Origin: Clostridia bacterium
Lineage (GTDB): Bacteria; Bacillota; Clostridia; Christensenellales; Pumilibacteraceae
Reading direction: 5' to 3'
Length of the DNA stretch: 64,000 nt
Assembly (NCBI GenBank): GCA_022791915.1
Contig: JAAWAB010000008.1
Span: 175,656-239,655 of the forward strand
The position numbers were made by a program, and so were the translations under genes. The notes below the pieces were generated by a model, which made no database searches, was not told where the DNA came from, and worked only from the letters and a program-made list of their open reading frames with translations. This document shows, one piece after another, positions 48,219 through 58,249 of this stretch (positions within the stretch are counted from its first letter, which is position 1; the number at the start of each line of letters is the position of its first letter).

Positions 48219-49648
48219 ACCGCGAAATCTACGAAAATCCGTTAATCACACGTTATGCTTCGCATGAAATGGCGAAGATTTTTTCGGACGACACCAAATT
48301 CCGCCTTTGGCGCAAATTATGGATTGCTCTTGCCGAAAGCGAGAAAGAGTTGGGGTTGCCGATTACGCAAAGTCAAATTGACGCAATGAAAAAGTATAAA
48401 GACGACGTCAACTACGACGTGGCGGAAGCGCGCGAAAAGGAAGTGCGGCACGACGTGATGAGTCACGTGTATGCATTCGGCATGCAAGCGAAAGAGGCAA
48501 TGCCCATTATTCATCTGGGCGCCACTAGTTGTTACGTTACCGACAACGCCGAATTGCTCATACTCAAAGAAGGACTGGAACTCATAAAAGCCAAACTCGT
48601 TGCCGTGATGGACAAGCTGGCGAAATTCGCTCTGCGTTACAAGGGCATGCCCGCGCTCGGTTTCACGCATTTACAACCCGCCCAGCTCACTACGGTGGGC
48701 AAGCGCGCCACGCTGTGGTTACAGGATTTACTTCTCGACTACGACAATCTGTGTCATTTGACGGACACGCTCAAATTGCGCGGCGTGAAAGGGACCACGG
48801 GCACGCAGGCAAGTTTTTTAAGTTTATTTGAAGGCGACGGCGCCAAGGTGGATAAACTCGAAGCGCTTGTGACCGAAAGACTGGGACTGAAAAAATCGTT
48901 CGGAGTGACGGGGCAAACGTATCCGCGCAAATTCGATTATAATGTGACGGCGGTATTGAGTATGATTGCGCAGAGCGCCTACAAATTCGCGGGGGATTTG
49001 CGCGTATTGCAGAATATGAAAGAGATGGAAGAACCGTTCGAAAAATCGCAAATCGGGTCGTCTGCCATGGCGTATAAGCGCAATCCCATGCGCAGCGAAA
49101 GAATGTGCGCACTGGCGCGTTTTGTGGTTTCCGTGCCCGTAAACGAGGCTATGACGGCGTGCACGCAATGGTTCGAGCGCACACTCGACGACAGTGCAAA
49201 TAAGCGTATTACGCTCGCGCAGGCGTTTCTGGCGTTGGACGGCGTACTCAATCTTTACAATAATATCGCCGAAAACATGGTAGTGTACGATAAGATTATT
49301 CGCAAGCACATTATGGCGGAATTGCCGTTTATGGCGACCGAAGAAATTCTTATGGCGTGTGTGAAAGCAGGCGGAAATCGTCAGGAACTTCATGAGAAAA
49401 TCCGTGCGCACTCCATGGAAAGCGCCCGACTCGTAAAAACGGAAGGCAAAGAAAACGACCTGATTGAACGCATTAAAGCCGACCCCGCATTCCGAGCCGT
49501 TCACGACAAAATCGATTCCGTGCTCGCGCCCGAAAACTTTACGGGACGTGCCGAGCAACAAACCGAAATTTTCATACGAAACGAAATACAACCCGTACTC
49601 GACGCAAACAAAGCATATTTGGGAATCGAAGCGGAAATCAACGTATAG
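48215..49648 (+). CDS. purB: Adenylosuccinate lyase
   Basis: NPLITRYASHEMAKIFSDDTKFRLWRKLW, GSSAMAYKRNPMRSERMCALAR. Confidence 0.96.
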   Translation: MNREIYENPLITRYASHEMAKIFSDDTKFRLWRKLWIALAESEKELGLPITQSQIDAMKKYKDDVNYDVAEAREKEVRHDVMSHVYAFGMQAKEAMPIIHLGATSCYVTDNAELLILKEGLELIKAKLVAVMDKLAKFALRYKGMPALGFTHLQPAQLTTVGKRATLWLQDLLLDYDNLCHLTDTLKLRGVKGTTGTQASFLSLFEGDGAKVDKLEALVTERLGLKKSFGVTGQTYPRKFDYNVTAVLSMIAQSAYKFAGDLRVLQNMKEMEEPFEKSQIGSSAMAYKRNPMRSERMCALARFVVSVPVNEAMTACTQWFERTLDDSANKRITLAQAFLALDGVLNLYNNIAENMVVYDKIIRKHIMAELPFMATEEILMACVKAGGNRQELHEKIRAHSMESARLVKTEGKENDLIERIKADPAFRAVHDKIDSVLAPENFTGRAEQQTEIFIRNEIQPVLDANKAYLGIEAEINV

Positions 49649-49654
49649 GTTCGT

Positions 49655-50449
49655 TTATCCCAAAGCCACGTCTAAAAGCATCATTACGGTAAACCCCGCA
49701 ATACACCCGAGTGTGGCAAGATGTTTATTTTCTTTGCTCGCCTCGGGCAACAGCTCGCTTGCCACTACGGCTATCATAGCACCCGCCGAGAACGAAAGGC
49801 AGAAGGGCAGAGCCGTCTTGATTGCCGTACAGAGAAGGTAACCGAGCATGGCGGCAATCGGTTCCACCAATCCGCTGAATTGCCCGAATACGAACGCTTT
49901 GGGGCGACTCATACCGTCTCTGCGCAAGGGAAGCGCCACCGACGCGCCTTCGGGGAAGTTCTGCAACCCGATTCCCAGCGCAAGAATAAGCGCGCCCATC
50001 AGCGTACTGCCCGGCGTTCCCACGGCAAAGGCGCCGAATGCAACGCCTACGCTCATTCCTTCGGGAATATTGTGTAACGTTATGGACAACACCAACAAGA
50101 TACCGCGTTTCTTGGATTGAAATGCGGTATCTTCGGGTATTCCGATACTTTTATCGAGCAGTTTGGATGCACCCACCACAAACAAACCGCCCGCAATAAA
50201 GCCGATACAAGGGAAAAGCCAGGCAATATATCCCAGTTCGACACTCAAATCGATTGCGGGGGACAGTAGCGACCAGAACGATGCGGCAATCATAACACCC
50301 GCGGAAAAGCCCATCAATATGTTCATGACGACGGTGTTTGTCTTTTTGAAGAAAAAAACAAGCGCCGCGCCCAATGCGGTAATCAACCAACAGAATACGG
50401 CTGCGAGTAAAGCCAGCCACACCGTCGGTATTTTTTCCAGAAAGTTCAT
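49655..50449 (-). CDS. ZIP family metal transporter
   Basis: LSITLHNIPEGMSVGVAFGA and ALGIGLQNFPEGASVALPL motifs; start at MNFLEKIPTV. Confidence 0.93.
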   Translation of the reverse strand: MNFLEKIPTVWLALLAAVFCWLITALGAALVFFFKKTNTVVMNILMGFSAGVMIAASFWSLLSPAIDLSVELGYIAWLFPCIGFIAGGLFVVGASKLLDKSIGIPEDTAFQSKKRGILLVLSITLHNIPEGMSVGVAFGAFAVGTPGSTLMGALILALGIGLQNFPEGASVALPLRRDGMSRPKAFVFGQFSGLVEPIAAMLGYLLCTAIKTALPFCLSFSAGAMIAVVASELLPEASKENKHLATLGCIAGFTVMMLLDVALG

Positions 50450-50557
50450 CGTATGCAATTCTCCGTTGTAAAATATTACGCTATTGCCATTATATGAACG
50501 GGAACGTACATTCGGCACGAATTTACGGGAAAATGCGGGGCGGGTTTTTAATTTTTA

Positions 50558-50586
50558 TTGACAGAATCCTTGCGGCATGTTACAAT
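50558..50586 (+). promoter_or_regulatory. Sigma-A-like promoter for the DUF1538/PII-like cluster
   Basis: TTGACA -N17- TACAAT. Confidence 0.7.
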
Positions 50587-50626
50587 ACAAATATAGGGTT
50601 ACAAAGAAGAAACACACGGAGGTGCC

Positions 50627-52159
50627 ATGCATAAAATACTTTTTTCCAAACTGAAAGAGGCGCTTTTATCCGTGTTGCCGATTACGTTAATCGTGTTGAT
50701 TATTTCGTTTACACCGCTTGTAAGTTTATCGGTAACGGAGATTGTGGTATTTGCCGTTTCCGCCGTTTTTTTGATTGTGGGAATCGGATTGTTCAATTTG
50801 GGTGCCGACCTTGCCATGACGCCCATGGGCGAGCACGTGGGTTCGGGACTTACCAAATCCAAAAAGCTCAAAATTCTTTTGTCCGTATGTTTTGTTATGG
50901 GCGTTTTGATTACCGTTGCGGAACCCGATTTATCGGTGCTCGCGGGACAGGTGAAAGCGGTAATGAACAGTACATTGCTGATTGCAACCGTGGGCGTAGG
51001 CGTGGGACTTTTTCTGGTAATCGCCATATTGAAAATCGTATTCCGCAAAAATCTTTCTTCGCTTTTAATGTTTTTCTACATGATGCTCTTTGCGTTTTGT
51101 GCTATTATGATTGGCAGCGGGAAAACCGATTTTGTGCCGCTTGCTTTCGATTCGGGCGGCGTTACCACCGGTCCTATTACCGTGCCGTTTATTATGGCGC
51201 TCGGCGTGGGTATTGCCAACACAATCGGCGGACGCAACGCCAACGAAAACAGTTTCGGATTGATTGCGTTGTGTTCCATCGGTCCCATGATTGCGGTTAT
51301 GGTGCTTTCGCTCACGTCGAAAGGTGAAATTCCGCCCGTTTCTACCGATTATTCGATGAACGCCGATTTGGGTAGCGCCGCATTCTGGTTGACGGTGTTG
51401 GGAACCTTGAAAGAAGTGGCAATCGCCTTGGCTTTGATTGTGGCATTTTTTGCCGTTTTGCAAATTACGGTGCTCAAACTTCCCAAGCGGAAACTGGCGC
51501 AAATCGGTATCGGCATTGTGTATACGCTTGTGGGATTGGTTGTTTTTCTTACGGCGGTTAAAGTGGGATTTATGCCGATAGGATTCAAATTGGGGCAGGA
51601 AATCGCGCAGAAACATAAGATATTTACGATTATATTGAGTTTCATTCTCGGCATGGTGGTTGTACTCGCCGAGCCTGCCGTACACGTGCTTAATAAACAG
51701 GTAGAAGAAATCACGGGCGGGGGCGTTACCAAACTCGAAATGCTTTTGGCACTGTCCATTGGCGTGGGGATTTCGATAGGGCTTTCGGTAATCCGCATTA
51801 TTTGCGGTTTTTCGGTACTGTATTATTTGGTGCCCGGCTATCTGATTTCACTCGGGCTGTCGTTTTTCGTTCCCAAACTGTATACCGCGATTGCATTTGA
51901 CTCGGGCGGTGTGGCAAGCGGTCCGCTGACGTCCAGTTTCATTTTGCCGCTTGCAATCGGCGCCTGTGTGACGCTTGCTGGGCAGGACAGCATTTTAAGT
52001 CTGGCGTTCGGCGTGGTGGCAATGGTAGCCATGACGCCGCTCATAACCATTCAGGCGCTCGGTTTCAAAGCCGTTATGTCGGCAAAAGTGCGCCAGAAGA
52101 TTACCATGAAACGGATACTGTCGGCAGACGACGAACAGATTATATATTTTGAGCAGTGA
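50627..52159 (+). CDS. DUF1538 family membrane transporter with internal duplication
   Basis: Two homologous halves: PLAFDSGGVTTGPITVPFIMALGVG and AIAFDSGGVASGPLTSSFILPLAIG. Confidence 0.85.
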   Translation: MHKILFSKLKEALLSVLPITLIVLIISFTPLVSLSVTEIVVFAVSAVFLIVGIGLFNLGADLAMTPMGEHVGSGLTKSKKLKILLSVCFVMGVLITVAEPDLSVLAGQVKAVMNSTLLIATVGVGVGLFLVIAILKIVFRKNLSSLLMFFYMMLFAFCAIMIGSGKTDFVPLAFDSGGVTTGPITVPFIMALGVGIANTIGGRNANENSFGLIALCSIGPMIAVMVLSLTSKGEIPPVSTDYSMNADLGSAAFWLTVLGTLKEVAIALALIVAFFAVLQITVLKLPKRKLAQIGIGIVYTLVGLVVFLTAVKVGFMPIGFKLGQEIAQKHKIFTIILSFILGMVVVLAEPAVHVLNKQVEEITGGGVTKLEMLLALSIGVGISIGLSVIRIICGFSVLYYLVPGYLISLGLSFFVPKLYTAIAFDSGGVASGPLTSSFILPLAIGACVTLAGQDSILSLAFGVVAMVAMTPLITIQALGFKAVMSAKVRQKITMKRILSADDEQIIYFEQ

Positions 52160-52167
52160 GGTGACGC

Positions 52168-52668
52168 ATGGCGGATAAAGACAAAACGCACAAGCAACGA
52201 GTTGCCGAACGCAAAGATACGCGGCGGCAAAAAGTTGCGGCGGTTAAAAACAAAATAAAAAATGTTGCGGCAAAAAAATCGGGCAAGCAAAATCAACCCA
52301 ATACGGTAACGCAAAACCGTTTGGAACTGTTGGTAACAATCGTTAATCGCAGCAAAGCGGAATACTATCTCGACCTGATTCAGTCGTTTGAAGTGAACAT
52401 GCAATTTCTTGCGTTGGCGCACGGTACGGCAGACGAAAAAATGCGTAGTTATATCGGACTGACCGATTCGGACAAAGCGGTCATTTTCAGCGTAATACAG
52501 GAAAACAAGATTTCCGACGCAATGCATCTGCTCGAAAAAAAATTCGCCACTATCAAAAACGGAAAGGGTATCGCTTACACGCTTCCGCTTTCCAGCATAA
52601 TCGGAACGCTTATCTACGGATTTTTGAGCAACAACAAAATGGCGGTAAAGGAGAACAAACAATCGTGA
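52168..52668 (+). CDS. PII-like (GlnB-fold) protein with basic N-terminal extension
   Basis: RLELLVTIVNRSKAEYYLDLIQS...GKGIAYTLPLSSIIG aligns by eye with the next ORF; Lys/Arg-rich N-terminus. Confidence 0.65.
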   Translation: MADKDKTHKQRVAERKDTRRQKVAAVKNKIKNVAAKKSGKQNQPNTVTQNRLELLVTIVNRSKAEYYLDLIQSFEVNMQFLALAHGTADEKMRSYIGLTDSDKAVIFSVIQENKISDAMHLLEKKFATIKNGKGIAYTLPLSSIIGTLIYGFLSNNKMAVKENKQS

Positions 52669-53048
52669 GCAATCAGACTTCCTACGAATTGATTCTGTGT
52701 ATCGTAAACACGGGTTTTTCGGAAATCGTTATGGACGCGGCAAAAGAATGCGGCGCACGTGGCGGCACGGTGATTCATGCGAGAGGCACCGCAAACAAAG
52801 AGGCGGAAGAATTTTTTCATATCACTATACAGCCCGATAAAGAAATCGTGATGATATTGGTTGCCGCGGATATCAAAGACGCCGTTTTGCATGCGGTATA
52901 CCGTTCGGCGGGGTTGAAATCGGAAGGACAGGGCATTGCGTTTTCTATGCCCGTAAACCATGTTGTAGGACTTTCCGGTGGAATAAAACCCATTACGACA
53001 GACGAAACGCCGCCGCAAAATCCGTCCGAAGAATCAAAAACGGAATAG
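52665..53048 (+). CDS. P-II family nitrogen-regulator-like protein
   Basis: YELILCIVNTGFSEIVMDAAKECGARGGTVIHARGT...EKEIVMILV-type core, GQGIAFSMPVNHVVG. Confidence 0.8.
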   Translation: MSNQTSYELILCIVNTGFSEIVMDAAKECGARGGTVIHARGTANKEAEEFFHITIQPDKEIVMILVAADIKDAVLHAVYRSAGLKSEGQGIAFSMPVNHVVGLSGGIKPITTDETPPQNPSEESKTE

Positions 53049-53066
53049 CATATCGTAATCGATTTG

Positions 53067-53098
53067 CCCGTCGCTATGCGACGGGTTTTCTTTTTTTA
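53067..53098 (+). terminator. Terminator after the PII-like genes
   Basis: CCCGTCGC-TAT-GCGACGGG then TTTTCTTTTTTT. Confidence 0.85.
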
Positions 53099-53220
53099 TT
53101 TTTAATGCGTTTTTGAATTAAAATGTTATTCTGCGATACGAAAATTTGCTTTTTTGTGGATTTTTTCTCATTGCTGTGTGTTTATGTAGATTATTCCGCA
53201 AATGCGCTCTCAAACCGTGG

Positions 53221-53277
53221 TTGCAGTTATTTCCGCATATTGATATAATACACACATAGGAAATAATTCCGTATGTG
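53221..53277 (+). promoter_or_regulatory. ABC exporter promoter with overlapping palindromic operator candidate
   Basis: TTGCAG -N17- TATAAT (53244-53249) followed by CACATAGGAA-ATAA-TTCCGTATGTG. Confidence 0.55.
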
Positions 53278-53309
53278 AATATTATTCGTAGCGGAGAAGG
53301 AGGATAGTA

Positions 53310-54239
53310 TTGGAAATTATAAACGTAAATCATCTTACCAAAAACTACGGTTCGGGGCGCGGTGTATTCGATGTTTCCTTTTCGGTACACGAAGGTGAAG
53401 TATTCGGATTCTTGGGGCCCAACGGTGCGGGAAAATCTACTACTATACGGCATTTAATGGGATTTTCCAAACCGCAGAGCGGGCAAACACAAATTTTCGG
53501 AAAAGACACGTTTTCCCGATACAACGAAATCTTGGGAAATGTAGGATACATACCGGGTGAAATTGCGCTTCCCGCAGGATTAACGGGGTGGGAGTTTATT
53601 CGCATGATGCAGAACCTGCAACATTGCCGTAACGACGAACGATTGAAAACTCTTTTGGATTTGTTTGAGTTAAATCCTTCGGGAGAAACAAAACGAATGA
53701 GTTTAGGGGTAAAGCGTAAACTTGCAGTTGTTACCGCATTCATGAGTGATCCGCAAGTACTCATTCTTGATGAGCCGACTAGCGGACTTGACCCCGTAAT
53801 GCAAGAAGTATTCGTATCATTTATCAAAGACGAAAAGCAGCGCGGTAAAACTATTTTATTGTCCAGCCATATTTTTTCGGAAGTGGATGCCACATGTGAT
53901 AGAATTGCTATCATTAAAGACGGAAAAATCGTGTCGGATTTTATTGCCGATGATTTGAAACATGCATCACGCAAGCAGTACAAAGTGAGATTTTCGGATG
54001 CGGGTGAATATGCTTCCTTTTTGCAAACCGGAGAGAAAACAGACAAATGGGAAATTGTAAAAAAGGAACCGGACGTGTTTCGTCTGGTTCTTTCCACCGA
54101 CGACCGCTATATAAATGACGTAATCGAGTTATTATCCCGATATAAGGTGACGGATTTCGAACATCTTAAAGAAACTTTGGAAGACTATTTTATGCGCTAT
54201 TACAAAGAGGATAAAAATTTCGGGGGTGCGTTATCGTAA
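53310..54239 (+). CDS. ABC transporter ATP-binding protein
   Basis: GFLGPNGAGKSTTIRHLMG, MSLGVKRKLAVV, VLILDEPTSGLDPVM; TTG start. Confidence 0.94.
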   Translation: MEIINVNHLTKNYGSGRGVFDVSFSVHEGEVFGFLGPNGAGKSTTIRHLMGFSKPQSGQTQIFGKDTFSRYNEILGNVGYIPGEIALPAGLTGWEFIRMMQNLQHCRNDERLKTLLDLFELNPSGETKRMSLGVKRKLAVVTAFMSDPQVLILDEPTSGLDPVMQEVFVSFIKDEKQRGKTILLSSHIFSEVDATCDRIAIIKDGKIVSDFIADDLKHASRKQYKVRFSDAGEYASFLQTGEKTDKWEIVKKEPDVFRLVLSTDDRYINDVIELLSRYKVTDFEHLKETLEDYFMRYYKEDKNFGGALS

Positions 54240-55156
54240 TGAAACCGATTATAGAAATCAAAAAATTAACCAAGGACTACGGCGAAGGAAGAGGCGTGTT
54301 TGACGTAGATTTAACGATTTACCGCGGAGAAACATTCGGTTTTGTGGGTACGAACGGCAGCGGTAAAACAACTACAATCCGCAATATTATGGGATTTTTA
54401 CAACCAACAAGCGGTGCAGTATATGTAAACGGCAAAGAAGCGCGTTCCCATTCCAGCGAGATTGTGCGGAATATCGGATACGTTCCGGGAGAAATCGCGT
54501 TTCCCGATTTATCCACAGGCACAGAATTTTTGAGAAGTCAAGCAGAATTTTTACATACATCCGATATGTCTTATGCCGAATATTTGATTGAAAAGTTGCA
54601 ACTCGACCCACGTGCACCGCTCAAACGCATGAGCAAAGGCATGAAACAGAAAACCGCAATAGTTGCTGCTCTTATGGCAAATCCGTCCATACTCATTCTT
54701 GACGAACCTACTACGGGGTTGGACCCGTTAATGCGGGATGCGTTTTTGGAAATCGTACGTGAGGAGCATGATAAGGGCACAACAATCTTTATGAGCAGTC
54801 ATATGTTCGGCGAATTGGAAACGACATGTGACAGGGTGGCACTGATTCGCAATGGATACATTATCGATGTGGTTTCCATGCAGGACATTACGCACCGAAA
54901 AGAAAAAGAATACAAAATCGAATTTTCGACGGAAAATGATTACATTCGGTTCAAACAGCTTGACTACACGGTGGTACGCGATCAGCCGCAATATCATCAA
55001 GCTACCGTTTCCGTTACGTCCGAGCAAATAGAAAAACTATTGCGTGACCTGACAAACTACAATATTAAATTTATATCCGAAGTCACGTATAATCTGGAAA
55101 GACATTTCAAAACAATATTAAATCAAAAAAAGGAGAATGAAACTTATGTTCGGTAA
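54239..55156 (+). CDS. ABC transporter ATP-binding protein
   Basis: GFVGTNGSGKTTTIRNIMG, MSKGMKQKTAIV, ILILDEPTTGLDPLM. Confidence 0.94.
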   Translation: MKPIIEIKKLTKDYGEGRGVFDVDLTIYRGETFGFVGTNGSGKTTTIRNIMGFLQPTSGAVYVNGKEARSHSSEIVRNIGYVPGEIAFPDLSTGTEFLRSQAEFLHTSDMSYAEYLIEKLQLDPRAPLKRMSKGMKQKTAIVAALMANPSILILDEPTTGLDPLMRDAFLEIVREEHDKGTTIFMSSHMFGELETTCDRVALIRNGYIIDVVSMQDITHRKEKEYKIEFSTENDYIRFKQLDYTVVRDQPQYHQATVSVTSEQIEKLLRDLTNYNIKFISEVTYNLERHFKTILNQKKENETYVR

Positions 55157-56699
55157 ATCGTTATTCAAACAATCATGCAAAGCAAACGGAACGATGTGGA
55201 TTATCATAACCGTTGCCGTTTGTTTCATGCTCTCGTGCGTTATGCTCATAGCGGGCAACGGAGATTTGGGAGATACAAAAGTGGTTATAGAAGACGCAAT
55301 AGTGGAGGGCGAACTCACCGCACAGACACAAGGACGGGCAATCGAATACTATTCGCTTACCGACGAAACCCTTCGATTTTTCGATTCGCGTTTTCAATCC
55401 GAATTTGCTGCTTTTTCCCAAGAAAACGATATGCAGAAAGCGATAGCTACTGCCTATACAAAAGCACTGTTCGCCGTTAAAAACGAATATTATCCGCTAT
55501 TGTTATCGCACATGGGATATGCGTCGCAGTCGGTGCAGGCACAGGAGCTTATGGGTATTGTATTCTATTCGCTGAATCCGCCCGAAACGGACGCAAACGG
55601 TATTCCGACGGGAAAAAATCAGTTCGATGACTTTTTCGATTACGGCACATTGGGAATTGCTCCGCCCGATTATACAGTATATCTTTCCGATATACTTAAC
55701 AATCCGCAACATGCCGAGCGGCGTCAAAAATATGCTATGACACAGGCGAGTATTTTTCTTGCGGGCAATATGATAAAAGAAGAGAATGTGACTCTCATAT
55801 TGAATGAATTATCGCAATACCACATTACGCCGGAAAAGTTTCATGATTTCGGATTTGACGATTTTTCGTTTATAAGAAGATTATCCGAAAATACCGTAGT
55901 AAACTATCGTGCAAATTTTGCTTATCGTTGGGAACACAAACAGGAAGACGAAACGGAAGAGAGTATCAAACAAAATCTTACGGCGGAATTGGCATGTGGA
56001 TTGCTGTCGGCACTACCCGATACGGTATCGGACGCCTTAAAAGAAATCGGAGCAGCAGATTTGTACGGTACATTGGTAGGCTCTATATTCTTTAAGATGG
56101 CTGGATTATTACTACCCATTATTTATATGATTATGACAGCAAACGCACTGATTGCAGGACAGGTGGACAGCGGTTCTATGGCGTATATTCTGGCTACGGG
56201 CACCAAGAGAAAGGAAGTTGCGTTTACGCAGGCAATGTATTTAATCGGTTCGTTACTCGCCATGTTTCTCTGCACGACACTTACAAGTGTTATTTGCTTT
56301 GCCATAGTGGACGTTAATACAAAATTGACATATGGTAAACTTTTGCTTATCAATGTCGGCGCATTCTTTGTTCTGTTTGCCATGAGCGGAATTTGCTTTC
56401 TTGCTTCCTGCGTATTCAACCGCAGCAAACATTCCATGGCATCGGGTGGCGGACTTAATATGTTTTTCTTGGTTGCAACCATGTTGGGATTGTTCGGTTC
56501 TCCCGTTTTGCCGTCTATTATTCGCATGAAAGCGTTGAATACGTTTAACTATGTTACAATCATTTCATTATTCGATGTGGTTTCCATTCTCGAAGGTACA
56601 CTGACATATCTTTGGAAATGGGGGATTCTTGTTGCAATAGGCATTATTTGCTATGTGGCGGGAAGTGTTCGCTTCGCGAAAAAAGATTTGCCACTGTAA
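55137..56699 (+). CDS. ABC transporter permease (ABC-2 type)
   Basis: 520 aa, large extracytoplasmic loop and about six TM segments, downstream of two NBD genes. Confidence 0.85.
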   Translation: MKLMFGKSLFKQSCKANGTMWIIITVAVCFMLSCVMLIAGNGDLGDTKVVIEDAIVEGELTAQTQGRAIEYYSLTDETLRFFDSRFQSEFAAFSQENDMQKAIATAYTKALFAVKNEYYPLLLSHMGYASQSVQAQELMGIVFYSLNPPETDANGIPTGKNQFDDFFDYGTLGIAPPDYTVYLSDILNNPQHAERRQKYAMTQASIFLAGNMIKEENVTLILNELSQYHITPEKFHDFGFDDFSFIRRLSENTVVNYRANFAYRWEHKQEDETEESIKQNLTAELACGLLSALPDTVSDALKEIGAADLYGTLVGSIFFKMAGLLLPIIYMIMTANALIAGQVDSGSMAYILATGTKRKEVAFTQAMYLIGSLLAMFLCTTLTSVICFAIVDVNTKLTYGKLLLINVGAFFVLFAMSGICFLASCVFNRSKHSMASGGGLNMFFLVATMLGLFGSPVLPSIIRMKALNTFNYVTIISLFDVVSILEGTLTYLWKWGILVAIGIICYVAGSVRFAKKDLPL

Positions 56700-56780
56700 A
56701 AATCAAAATGTCGTTCGGAAAAACTTGTTTTTGCAACGACTTAATGATATACTGTTTTTATACCTGTAAGGGGGAGTATT

Positions 56781-57374
56781 ATGTACGAAGTCGCACAAAA
56801 AAAAAGCGATCGCAGAGTTCTTAAAACAAAGCGAGCCATACGTAACGCATTTATCAAATTACTTGCGGAAAAGGACATCAACGACATCACCGTCACAAAT
56901 ATAGCGGATGAAGCGGACATTGACCGTAAGACATTGTATAACTATTACGGTGGAATCTTTGAAATCCGTGAAGAATTGGAAAACGAATTGGCGAGTTTGC
57001 TTGACCAGGCAATAAAGGAAATTGATTTTGCCAACAACATCAAAAATCCGTTGCATATATTCGAGATTCTAACGAGTATTCTGACAGAACACCTTGAATT
57101 ATGCGGATATTTAATGAAGCTCAATGCTAATTCGCACATAGTTCGCAAAATCGACGGTGTATTACGGAACAAAGTGCGGCAAAGCATGGAAGAAGCAAAG
57201 CTGTTTTCCGATTCGTATACGCTCGATTTGTGTGCCGATTTTCTTACGGCAGGAATTTTGTCGGTGTATCAAAGTTGGTTCAATTCGGAACGCAGGCAAC
57301 CTTTGGAAAAAATCTCCAAAGACGTGGGGCGTTTGGTAGCTTACGGACTGAAAGACTTTGTAAAAGCGGATTGA
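56781..57374 (+). CDS. TetR/AcrR family transcriptional regulator
   Basis: KRAIRNAFIKLLAEKDINDITVTNIADEADIDRKTLYNYYGGIFEIREEL. Confidence 0.92.
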   Translation: MYEVAQKKSDRRVLKTKRAIRNAFIKLLAEKDINDITVTNIADEADIDRKTLYNYYGGIFEIREELENELASLLDQAIKEIDFANNIKNPLHIFEILTSILTEHLELCGYLMKLNANSHIVRKIDGVLRNKVRQSMEEAKLFSDSYTLDLCADFLTAGILSVYQSWFNSERRQPLEKISKDVGRLVAYGLKDFVKAD

Positions 57375-57400
57375 CAAACTTTGCCGCAATTTGGTATACT
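57371..57400 (+). promoter_or_regulatory. Sigma-A promoter abutting the ThiF-family ATG
   Basis: TTGACA -N18- TATACT; 6 nt to ATG 57407. Confidence 0.7.
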
Positions 57401-57406
57401 GGCAGT

Positions 57407-58117
57407 ATGAACAAACAACAGTTTTCAAGAACGGAATCCGTTTTCGGCGAGGCGGCAATGCAAAAACTTGCCGCTTCGCGCGTTATCGTGTTCGGAATCG
57501 GCGGGGTGGGCGGCTATACGGCAGAGGCGCTTGCCCGTTCGGGAGTGGGCGCATTGGATATTGTAGACAATGACACGGTAAGCATAACCGACATCAACCG
57601 CCAGATTATTGCTCTGCACTCCACTTTGGGACGATACAAGACCGACGTAGCCGCGGAACGGTTTGCCGACATCAACCCCGATTGTGTGGTAACGGCGCAC
57701 AAGCTGTTTTACTTACCCGAAACGGCAGACGCTTTTGATTTTACTGCCTACGATTATGTGGTAGATGCAATCGATACGGTTTCGGGAAAACTTACCATTA
57801 TCGAAAAAGCGCAAGCGTGCGGTGTGCCCGTTATCAGCGCTATGGGGGCGGGAAACAAGACGGATCCGACGGCGTTCGAAGTAGCAGACATATTTTCCAC
57901 TTCCGTTTGTCCGCTTGCAAAAGTCATGCGAAAAGAATTGAAAAAGCGGGGAATCGACCACCTGAAAGTCGTTTACTCCAAAGAAGAACCTGTTATTTCT
58001 CATCATGAAAACAAACAGGGAAAACCCGTTCCCGCCAGCACTGCGTTTGTGCCGTCGGTAGCAGGACTTATAATGGCAAGCGAAGTAATCAAAGATTTAA
58101 TCGGCTACAAAATATAA
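57407..58117 (+). CDS. tcdA: ThiF family protein, tRNA threonylcarbamoyladenosine dehydratase (TcdA/CsdL-like)
   Basis: VIVFGIGGVGGYTAEALARSGVGALDIVDNDTVSITDINRQI, SAMGAGNKTDPTAFEVADI. Confidence 0.92.
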   Translation: MNKQQFSRTESVFGEAAMQKLAASRVIVFGIGGVGGYTAEALARSGVGALDIVDNDTVSITDINRQIIALHSTLGRYKTDVAAERFADINPDCVVTAHKLFYLPETADAFDFTAYDYVVDAIDTVSGKLTIIEKAQACGVPVISAMGAGNKTDPTAFEVADIFSTSVCPLAKVMRKELKKRGIDHLKVVYSKEEPVISHHENKQGKPVPASTAFVPSVAGLIMASEVIKDLIGYKI

Positions 58118-58125
58118 AACGATTC

Positions 58126-58150
58126 AAGCGGTTTACAACCGCTTTTTCTT
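58126..58150 (+). terminator. Terminator after tcdA
   Basis: AAGCGGTT-TAC-AACCGCTT then TTTTCTTTT. Confidence 0.8.
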
Positions 58151-58204
58151 TTCAATCGGAAAAATATAAAACAATTTTCATTGCTTGACTTTTTCTGCGA
58201 ATAT

Positions 58205-58247
58205 AAAACAAATCCGAACCGTTCCGCTGAATGAATCGATTCGGATT
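58205..58247 (-). terminator. Terminator of the truncated tRNA-Leu (minus strand)
   Basis: AATCCGAA...TTCGGATT hairpin followed on the minus strand by TGTTTTAT. Confidence 0.6.
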
Positions 58248-58249
58248 GA

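Noticed and set aside
57230-57406. Extended N-terminus of the ThiF-family ORF overlapping TetR
   Set aside because: Homology begins at ATG 57407, which has its own promoter.
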